Source: Singulisphaera sp. GP187
GTDB taxonomy: Bacteria; Planctomycetota; GCA-002687715
Length of the DNA stretch: 62,445 bases
Assembly: GCA_945907755.1 (NCBI GenBank)
Contig: CAMDTN010000009.1
Location: 1 to 62,445, forward strand
Reading direction: 5' to 3'
The notes under the pieces are model-generated. The model worked only from the letters and a program-made list of their open reading frames with translations. It did no database searches and had not been told where the DNA came from. Each line of letters opens with the position of its first letter. Positions within the stretch are counted from its first letter, which is position 1. The translations under genes and the position numbers were made by a program. Shown here piece after piece: positions 44,922-51,369 of this stretch.

Positions 44922-44983
44922 ACAGGGCAGCGCCGACCGTTGGAGTGCATCCGCCCCGCGTTACAGTCCCCGCGCTGCCCTGT
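44922..44983. repeat. 12-bp inverted repeat overlapping the tRNA-Gln acceptor stem
   Basis: ACAGGGCAGCGC (44922-44933) is the exact reverse complement of GCGCTGCCCTGT (44972-44983). The right arm includes the 5' acceptor strand of tRNA-Gln; the left arm begins at the base after the metzincin stop codon. The loop is 38 nt. Confidence 0.8.
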
Positions 44984-45047
44984 GGTGTAATCGGTAACAC
45001 ATCAGGTTTTGGTCCTGAGATTCCAGGTTCGAGTCCTGGCGGGGCAA
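44976..45047 (+). tRNA. tRNA-Gln (anticodon TTG)
   Basis: A 72-nt cloverleaf: acceptor TGCCCTG with CGGGGCA (one G-U), anticodon loop TTTTGGT with anticodon TTG, T arm CCAGG-TTCGAGT-CCTGG. CCA is not encoded. With tRNA-Gln(CTG) at 41136-41207 it covers both Gln codons. Confidence 0.95.
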
Positions 45048-45055
45048 TCCAACGC

Positions 45056-45086
45056 ACGCGACGCTCTCACACCGAGGGCGTCGCGT
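45056..45086. terminator. 9-bp perfect hairpin between tRNA-Gln and cinA
   Basis: ACGCGACGC (45056-45064) pairs with GCGTCGCGT (45078-45086) over a 13-nt loop that contains the cinA stop codon. It starts 9 bp after tRNA-Gln and is followed by TT, so it could terminate both the tRNA and the convergent cinA transcript. Confidence 0.55.
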
Positions 45087-46317
45087 TTGCGTTGAACCCT
45101 TGGCGGCGCAGTAGGTCCAGCGCTGCGGTACAAGCCCGCTCGCGCACTTGATCGCGCGTTCCTGGAATCTGCAGGCGCCGGCTGTGAATGTCGGCCCCTG
45201 CAGCCAAGGCGATGAAAACTGTGCCCACAGGGTGCGCTGCCGTCCCGCCGTCGGGCCCGGCGACGCCAGTGGTTGACAGCGCGTGGGTTGCGACGCAACT
45301 CTGCAGCGCACTGCGCGCCATGGCTTCGGCCACCGCTGCAGACACTGCTCCGTGCTGTTCCAGCAGCGCCGCAGGGACGCCCAACAGCGCTTGCTTCACG
45401 CTGTTGCTGTAGGCCACCACGCCGCCAGCGAAACATGCTGATGCACCGGGCACCGCCACCAAGCGCGCAGCCAGCAAACCACCTGTGAGCGATTCCGCGG
45501 TAGCCAACAGCATTTGCTGCGCACAAGCCATGCGCACCACGAAAGGCGCAAGCCCCTCACCTGTAGCGCTGACTAAATCGGCGCCCAACAGCGCAGCGAC
45601 AGTTTCAGTGACTTGGTCCAGCTCGCTCGCGTGCACCGCGTCGGCGCTGAGCACCAAGCGAATCTCGCCTTCTGCTGGATACGAACCCAGCAGCACGCGC
45701 TGCTCGCGCAGCATGAACTGTGCCAAGCGCGCACCCAGTTCCGCCTCTGGGATTCCAACGACCACCAGCGTGCGTTGCAAACGCGCTGCGCCGCGCGCGA
45801 CATGCCCCGCGAGCCACGGGTCCACCACCATGTCGATCATTGCCAGCACTTCACTCGGCACCCCAGGCAGCACCAACACATCGGCGCGTTGCATGCGCAG
45901 CACAAAGCCCGGCGCTGTACCCCGCGGGTTGCGCAGCGCTGTGGCGCCCATGGGCAAATCCGCTTGCACCAAGTTGGCTTCGCTCGCTTGGCGCCCGGTG
46001 GCCGCAAAATAAGCGCGCACCATGGCTTCAGCGCCTGCGTCGCGTTGCACCACGACGCCCGCCGCTTGCGCCACCGCGTCGGCGGTGAGGTCATCTTCGG
46101 TGGGCCCAAGCCCGCCCGTGACCAAGATCACATCGCATTCTGTAGCCAACGCGCGCAGTGCAGTGCTGATGGCCGCAGCATCGTCCGGCAGCAAGCGCAC
46201 TTCGCTCACACTGAATCCGTGGCGCAGCAGCGCGGTAGACAGCGGCGCCACATTCGCTTCGCGCACACGCCCACTGACGAGTTCGTCACCAATGGCAAGG
46301 AGCGCAGCCACTCCCAT
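45067..46317 (-). CDS. cinA: CinA-family protein with nicotinamide-nucleotide amidase domain
   Basis: 416 residues, the usual full length. The N-terminal half is the MoCF-like domain (TGGLGPTEDDLTADAVA); the C-terminal half is the PncC/CinA amidase domain with the Ser-containing ATAESLTGGLLAARL and STTGVAGPDGGT. The protein recycles damaged or by-product pyridine nucleotides. It starts 3 bp after tatC and is likely co-transcribed. Confidence 0.93.
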   Translation of the reverse strand: MGVAALLAIGDELVSGRVREANVAPLSTALLRHGFSVSEVRLLPDDAAAISTALRALATECDVILVTGGLGPTEDDLTADAVAQAAGVVVQRDAGAEAMVRAYFAATGRQASEANLVQADLPMGATALRNPRGTAPGFVLRMQRADVLVLPGVPSEVLAMIDMVVDPWLAGHVARGAARLQRTLVVVGIPEAELGARLAQFMLREQRVLLGSYPAEGEIRLVLSADAVHASELDQVTETVAALLGADLVSATGEGLAPFVVRMACAQQMLLATAESLTGGLLAARLVAVPGASACFAGGVVAYSNSVKQALLGVPAALLEQHGAVSAAVAEAMARSALQSCVATHALSTTGVAGPDGGTAAHPVGTVFIALAAGADIHSRRLQIPGTRDQVRERACTAALDLLRRQGFNANATPSV

Positions 46318-46320
46318 GGG

Positions 46321-47649
46321 TCATTCCTTCCAGACAGGACCGCGAGCAGCGCTCACTTTGGCGCTGAAACTCTCCAGCGTTTCATCAGCCCCGGGCACAC
46401 TGCCCGCGAAGCGCTCGAAAAGCACGCGTGCCTCTGCCACCACTTCTTCACTGCCATACCTCAGTGCTTGGAACAACCCAGGCAAGAGTTGGTCCCACGC
46501 TGCGCTGCGCACGCGGTCGGCAACCCAAACGGTGGCACCAGCAGGAGTCCAAGCAATGACGCTCTGCTCGTCGGTGCGATCAACCACCTGCAGCGCGCGG
46601 CGCTCTTGGTGCAACGACACCAACGCAGGCCCAGTAGAACCAACCACCGCAAAAAGTTGCGGCTCTTCACTGCTACTCGTGCGCAAGATGGCATCGACTT
46701 TCGTTTGCAGCGCTTCTTCGATGATGCGGCGCGCGTCGTGGAAACCCGATTCCGCCGCTGGGCGGCGATCATCGGCCTGCATGCCCTCCCAGAAATCTGT
46801 GATCCGGCCCCATAGCAGTACAACAATGGCGGCGACCAAAGCAAAGCGGAAGAAGCCACGCCGCACGGCACGCGGATCCATCGGCGGACGATTTGCACCC
46901 ATGCCAGCCCAAGCAATGAAGATGCCCAGCTCGTAGAGGATGCACAGCGGAATCGCCAACAGGCTTTGGGTCACCGGATCTGGTGGCGTCAATATCGCAG
47001 CCACGATGAAGATGATGAGGATCACCCAACGCCGCTTCTCGCGGAAGGTTTGAATGCGCACAAACCCCAAGCGCGCCAGCGCGATCATCACCATGGGCAA
47101 TTGGAACGTCACGCCCAAGACCAGAGTGAATAGCGTGAACAGTGAAAGGTATTCAGAAAGCGAAATCAGGTTCTGCACCAGCTCTGGGTCTGGGAAAGCC
47201 AGCAAGTAGCGCAAACCGATCGGGATCAGAACGAAGTAGCCGAACAGAACTCCAGCGGCGAAAAGAACCAAGCACAGTGGCGCGTAGCGATAGACATTGG
47301 TCTTTTCTTTGTTGTAGAGCCCTGCGCCCACAAAGCCCCAGAGCTGCCAAATCCAGTACGGGGCCATCAGGATGAGCCCGCTGATCAGCGACACCTTCAA
47401 GTACGCGAAGAAGCCCGCAGCTGGGCCCGTGACCATCAACGCGGGGCTTTGGCCAATGTCGGTCATCGCGTCCCGATAGGGCTTCACAATGACGAACATA
47501 ATTTCGCGGCAATAGATGAAGGCGCAGGTGACGCCGATGGCTGTCACCCAAGTGGCGCGCATCAAGCGGCGGCGCAACTCATTCAGATGTTCGCCGAAGC
47601 TCATGCGCGTGCGCGAAAGTTCGTCGGGCGTTTCTGCAGGCTCGCTCAC
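46321..47649 (-). CDS. tatC: twin-arginine translocase subunit TatC with long C-terminal extension
   Basis: 442 residues from GTG 47649 (AAGGAG upstream). Residues 1 to about 260 are a normal six-helix TatC: MSFGEHLNELRRRL at the N-terminus, the conserved FAYLKVSLISGLILMAPYWIWQLWGFV and LTPPDPVTQSLLAIP. TatC proteins normally end there. This one adds about 180 residues with a seventh membrane helix (FFRFALVAAIVVLLW) and a soluble domain of unknown type. No tatA or tatB is in the window. It exports folded proteins. Confidence 0.93.
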   Translation of the reverse strand: MSEPAETPDELSRTRMSFGEHLNELRRRLMRATWVTAIGVTCAFIYCREIMFVIVKPYRDAMTDIGQSPALMVTGPAAGFFAYLKVSLISGLILMAPYWIWQLWGFVGAGLYNKEKTNVYRYAPLCLVLFAAGVLFGYFVLIPIGLRYLLAFPDPELVQNLISLSEYLSLFTLFTLVLGVTFQLPMVMIALARLGFVRIQTFREKRRWVILIIFIVAAILTPPDPVTQSLLAIPLCILYELGIFIAWAGMGANRPPMDPRAVRRGFFRFALVAAIVVLLWGRITDFWEGMQADDRRPAAESGFHDARRIIEEALQTKVDAILRTSSSEEPQLFAVVGSTGPALVSLHQERRALQVVDRTDEQSVIAWTPAGATVWVADRVRSAAWDQLLPGLFQALRYGSEEVVAEARVLFERFAGSVPGADETLESFSAKVSAARGPVWKE

Positions 47650-47714
47650 AGATCTCCTTCAGCTTTGGCGACCGCGCAGCAGCCGCACGCGCCCCGGAAA
47701 AGTAGCGCGGGCCC

Positions 47715-47731
47715 TGACGGTGCTGCCGTCA
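47715..47731 (-). terminator. 6-bp hairpin downstream of the BRCT-like membrane protein gene
   Basis: TGACGG and CCGTCA pair over a 5-nt loop, 30 bp after the stop at 47761 and 66 bp before tatC. No T tract. It may end the upstream transcript. Confidence 0.3.
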
Positions 47732-47760
47732 AGGCCTGCGATGTTACGCACAGATCGAAG

Positions 47761-49020
47761 TCACTGCTTCAGGAACGGAGCCAAGTCTTGAGCGCGAATG
47801 ATCTCGACGCCCCAGAGCAGCGCATTCTTGTAGTCCGCCGACGCTGTCAGCTCTTCGGCTTCCGCGTCTTCCTTCTCGCCCAGGACGAGGAAGGTGGTGC
47901 TGACATCAACCTTTTCGCCGATCTTGGCGCCAGCGTTCTCGAGGATGCGCGAAGCCACCTCGCGGGAATAGCGCCCGGGGAGTTGGCCCAAGAACGCAAA
48001 GGTCACCGTCTCGCTGGCCTCAAAGATGGGGCTGTAGAGCCAGTCGCCGGCACCAATGGCGCCGCTACCAGTCGATTCGTCCACCTTGGCTTCACTCATG
48101 GCCGCGCCCACATCCGTCACGGTCACATAACCCTTATGGATGCGCTCGCCACCCTTGCCGTTCTCGAACACCTTGAAGCGTGTGCCGCGGCGCACCATGT
48201 TCTTCGATGTCAGGTCGATGAATACGGCCCCAGTCTTGGGGTCCGCTGACAAAACCTTGCCGTCGGAAGTCACGGTGGCGCGCTTGATGCGCTGCTCGGA
48301 CTTCACTGCGCGCACGGTGGACTCGAGATCCTTGCGATCAGTGAGCAAGCCCTGCTTCTCCTTGTTGAAGGTCTCGCGCGAGGTCTCCAATTCCGTTTGC
48401 GATTCGCGCACCTTGCCCTGAACAGCTTCGTTCTGCGCACGCACTTCGTTGATCTGGCTGTTCAAGCGCGAGATGTTGGATTCAAACTCGCTCTGCATGC
48501 GCGCCTTCTCGTCGGCGTGCGCGGTGCCCAGCGAGCTGATCTGCGTGGCCTGAGCTTCGTTCTCAGACTTCATCCGCGAAATCTCTTGATCCTTCGCAGC
48601 GAGCTGACCCTTCAGGGCCTTCACGCGCGTGATCGGCACATCCAGCGCCGACACCAAATTGGCTGGGCGTTCGCTGGGTGCGTCGACTTGTTGCCCAACG
48701 CCTTCGAGCACAGTGCTCACAACCTTCACCACGGCTTCAGCAACGAGCGCCGCAGGCTCAGACTTGGTTGCGTCGTAAGGAATTGTCGATGGCACGCCGC
48801 CACCAACCAACGGTGCCACCGCTGCGTAGTAGTCGCGATAGAACTCCATCTGCGCAGTGGCAGCTTTGCTGTCCTTCACCGCAGCACTCGACTTCTTCGT
48901 GAGATCCTCGTTTGCCCCCATCTGGGTGAACCAGAGCACCCCGAAAATCAGAGTCACAACGAGCACAAGGATGAGGACGAGGAGGCTGACAGCTCCCCGC
49001 TGAGCGGAGTGAACAGACAT
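47761..49020 (-). CDS. membrane-anchored coiled-coil protein with BRCT-like C-terminus
   Basis: 419 residues from ATG 49020 (GGAG upstream); an in-frame ATG 9 bp earlier is possible. An N-terminal membrane helix (about 10-30) is followed by a spacer, a long coiled coil (about 115-230), a strand-rich domain (about 235-330, with TRFKVFENGKGGERIHKGY) and a final 85 residues that read like a BRCT domain: VTFAFLGQLPG, ENAGAKIGEKVDVSTTFLV, then WGVEIIRAQDLAPFL. The strand-rich and BRCT-like parts would lie outside the cytoplasm if the helix is in the usual orientation. Function unknown. Confidence 0.7.
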   Translation of the reverse strand: MSVHSAQRGAVSLLVLILVLVVTLIFGVLWFTQMGANEDLTKKSSAAVKDSKAATAQMEFYRDYYAAVAPLVGGGVPSTIPYDATKSEPAALVAEAVVKVVSTVLEGVGQQVDAPSERPANLVSALDVPITRVKALKGQLAAKDQEISRMKSENEAQATQISSLGTAHADEKARMQSEFESNISRLNSQINEVRAQNEAVQGKVRESQTELETSRETFNKEKQGLLTDRKDLESTVRAVKSEQRIKRATVTSDGKVLSADPKTGAVFIDLTSKNMVRRGTRFKVFENGKGGERIHKGYVTVTDVGAAMSEAKVDESTGSGAIGAGDWLYSPIFEASETVTFAFLGQLPGRYSREVASRILENAGAKIGEKVDVSTTFLVLGEKEDAEAEELTASADYKNALLWGVEIIRAQDLAPFLKQ

Positions 49021-49296
49021 CGGCGGCATCTCCGTTCGACGCTGGTGCATTTTTGCTGCCAGAGACGAACTGCACTTTCCAACCAGCCCTCTCGGAACAA
49101 ATCCGAGGCGGGGCACAAACCTGCACTGATGGCGCTGGCAGGTGCCGCACCATCCCGGGCGCGAGGATCATAGAAAGCACTGCGCAGGGTCGTCAAGCAG
49201 GGCCCGAAGCCCCCGGCGGGCTTTCCCCCCCAGCCGCAAGTCCCTACGATGTCCGCACATGGAACCTCAAGGGCATCAGACTCTCGGCGGACAAGC

Positions 49297-50043
49297 ATGA
49301 CTGGCGCCGCAGGAAGACCATCCCCGCCCGTCATTGGCCTCTTAGGCGGCATCGGCTGCGGCAAGAGTGAAGTGGCCCGCCGGTTCGCGGTTTTGGGGGC
49401 CGAAACTCTGGATGCGGACTCCATGGCCCATGAAATCTTGGCCTCCGCCGAGGTGCAGCCGGAACTGCGGGCGCTGTTCGGTGATGCGGTTTTTGGAGCC
49501 GACGGCGTGCCGGACCGGGCCGCGCTTGCGGCGCTTGTGTTTGGCCCTGCCGGAGCGCCAATGCGCGGGGCGCTGGAACAAGTGCTGCATCCCCGAGTGC
49601 TCCAGCGGATTAGCGCCACGGTGCAGGCCTCGCGTGGGGCCAACGCAGTTCCCCTCATCGTCTTGGATGTGCCGCTCATCGCCGAGAACCCCGCTGTGAC
49701 TGCGCTCTGCGACCGCCTGGTTTTCATTCATGCGCCTGAGGACGCCCGCCGGCAGCGCTGTCTCGAAAGCCGCGGCTGGAGTGCAACGGAGTGCGCAGCC
49801 CGCGAGGCCGCACAAACGCCGCTGGATCAAAAGCGTGATCTTTGCCGCCACACGCTGAACAACTCTGGTACGGTCGCGGCGCTCCACGAACAGGTTGACG
49901 AATTACATGACGGCCTGCTGGCAGCGCATCGGCTTGCGTCCAGCATCGAAGAGCACGGTCTGCGCGCCCATGGTGGGCTCGGACCAGCGGCGACGGCGAA
50001 ACATGGCGCAGGATTCAAACAGCGAGGCACAGACGGCGCCTGA
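49297..50043 (+). CDS. coaE: dephospho-CoA kinase
   Basis: 248 residues from ATG 49297. It phosphorylates dephospho-CoA, the last step of coenzyme A synthesis. P-loop GGIGCGKSE (17-25) and the CoaE context AETLDADSMAHEIL, VLDVPLIAENPAV and RRQRCLESRGWS are visible. The last 40 residues extend beyond the usual fold and are encoded across the start of rho (41-bp overlap). A 7-bp inverted repeat (TGTCCGC 49250-49256, GCGGACA 49287-49293) ends 3 nt before the ATG; no clear Shine-Dalgarno is seen. Confidence 0.92.
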   Translation: MTGAAGRPSPPVIGLLGGIGCGKSEVARRFAVLGAETLDADSMAHEILASAEVQPELRALFGDAVFGADGVPDRAALAALVFGPAGAPMRGALEQVLHPRVLQRISATVQASRGANAVPLIVLDVPLIAENPAVTALCDRLVFIHAPEDARRQRCLESRGWSATECAAREAAQTPLDQKRDLCRHTLNNSGTVAALHEQVDELHDGLLAAHRLASSIEEHGLRAHGGLGPAATAKHGAGFKQRGTDGA

Positions 50044-51355
50044 GATTGGCGCTCCGCCGCATAACGCCGCACGTCACGCGGAGTACGACCGCCTCAAGAC
50101 CGCGCGCACTGCTTTCTCGCGTTTCGAGCCGCTGGATGCAAGTGGATTGGAGCGCGAGTCGCTGCGTTTGGGCATCGTGCACAGCGCGCACGCAACGCGT
50201 CCACGCTTGGTCCACGCGCTGGTGGCTGCTGCGATTGCAGCGGAAAACTTGCCCGTCGCTGACGGCATTCTGGAAGTGCTGCCGGCGGGCTTCGGTTTCC
50301 TGCGCTCGCCCGCCAACGACTGCTTGCCTTCCAACGCCGATGTCTATGTCAGCCCCAGTCAAGTGCGGCGCTTTGGGCTGCAGACCGGAGCGCATGTTCT
50401 AGGCATTGCGCGCCCTGCAGAAACTGGTGAACGCTTCACTGCGTTGCTGCGCGTGGAGTGCATCGAAGGAGAAGCGCCGGAAGTGGTGCGTCAGCGCCCG
50501 CGCTTCGACACTTTGACACCGGTGCATCCCAACCGCCGTTTGGTGGTTGAGCACAGTGCAACCGAGTTTTCGTGCCGCATCTTGGACCTGCTGGCACCCA
50601 TCGGCCTCGGCCAGCGCGCGCTCATCGTCGCGCCGCCGCGCACGGGCAAGACCATGCTGCTGAAGGCCTTGGCGCAAGGCCTGAAAACGAACCAGCCGTG
50701 GCTTGAGCTAATGATGCTGTTAGTCGACGAGCGCCCCGAAGAAGTGACCGACCTGCGCCGCAGCGTGCCTGGCGAAGTGATCAGTTCCACCTTCGACGCC
50801 ACTTCAGCGCGTCACTGCCAAGTGGCCCACATCGTCATCGAGCGCGCGCGGCGGCTGGTCGAAGCCGGGCGCCACGTGGTACTGCTGCTGGATTCGCTGA
50901 CACGCTTAGCCCGTGCGCACAACACAGAGAGCCCCAACTCGGGGCGCATCCTTTCGGGCGGAGTGGATTCCACCGCGCTGCAACGCCCCAAACGATTCTT
51001 CGGCGCAGCCCGCAGCATCGAAGGGGGCGGCTCGCTCACCATTATTGCTACCGCGCTGGTGGAAACCGGATCGCGCATGGACGAAGTCATCTTCGAAGAG
51101 TTCAAGGGCACGGGCAACCTCGAAGTGATCTTGAATCGCAAGGCCGCGGAGCAGCGTGTGTTCCCTGCCATCGATGTGGCCAAGACCGGCACGCGCAAGG
51201 AAGACTTGCTGATGGACCCTGAAGAACTGCGCCGCGTGACGGCGCTGCGGCGTGTGCTCGCAGGCATGAACCCCGAAGAGGGCTTAGCACTGCTACTGCA
51301 ACAGTTGCAGCGCTCGCGCAACAACGCCGAGTTCTTGATGTCGATGGCTATGTAA
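50003..51355 (+). CDS. rho: transcription termination factor Rho
   Basis: 450 residues from ATG 50003. The N-terminal cold-shock-like RNA-binding domain (LEVLPAGFGFLRSPANDCLP, VYVSPSQVRRFGLQTG) is followed by the hexameric motor with Walker A APPRTGKTMLLKAL near residue 213, LVDERPEEVTDLRRSV, and NLEVILNRKAAEQRVFPAIDV. It starts inside the end of coaE, so its translation is probably coupled to it. The scarcity of T-tract hairpins in this window fits strong use of Rho. Confidence 0.95.
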   Translation: MAQDSNSEAQTAPEIGAPPHNAARHAEYDRLKTARTAFSRFEPLDASGLERESLRLGIVHSAHATRPRLVHALVAAAIAAENLPVADGILEVLPAGFGFLRSPANDCLPSNADVYVSPSQVRRFGLQTGAHVLGIARPAETGERFTALLRVECIEGEAPEVVRQRPRFDTLTPVHPNRRLVVEHSATEFSCRILDLLAPIGLGQRALIVAPPRTGKTMLLKALAQGLKTNQPWLELMMLLVDERPEEVTDLRRSVPGEVISSTFDATSARHCQVAHIVIERARRLVEAGRHVVLLLDSLTRLARAHNTESPNSGRILSGGVDSTALQRPKRFFGAARSIEGGGSLTIIATALVETGSRMDEVIFEEFKGTGNLEVILNRKAAEQRVFPAIDVAKTGTRKEDLLMDPEELRRVTALRRVLAGMNPEEGLALLLQQLQRSRNNAEFLMSMAM

Positions 51356-51369
51356 CGCTGCTCAGCGTT
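51354..51369. terminator. 7-bp perfect hairpin spanning convergent stops of rho and the HEAT gene
   Basis: AACGCTG-CT-CAGCGTT begins within the TAA of rho and contains the TGA complement of the opposing gene. It reads the same on both strands and could act as a two-way terminator or mRNA 3'-end protector. Confidence 0.5.

Noticed and set aside
41136-45047. Integrative element using tRNA-Gln as attachment site
   Set aside because: No integrase and no direct repeat of a tRNA 3' end is present; the two tRNAs are complete, differ in anticodon and point away from each other. Only the gene cassette itself is reported.
49207-49223. Hairpin AAGCCC-CCGGC-GGGCTT upstream of coaE as a terminator
   Set aside because: It lies between divergent genes, where no transcript needs to end, and has no T tract; it may be chance in GC-rich DNA.
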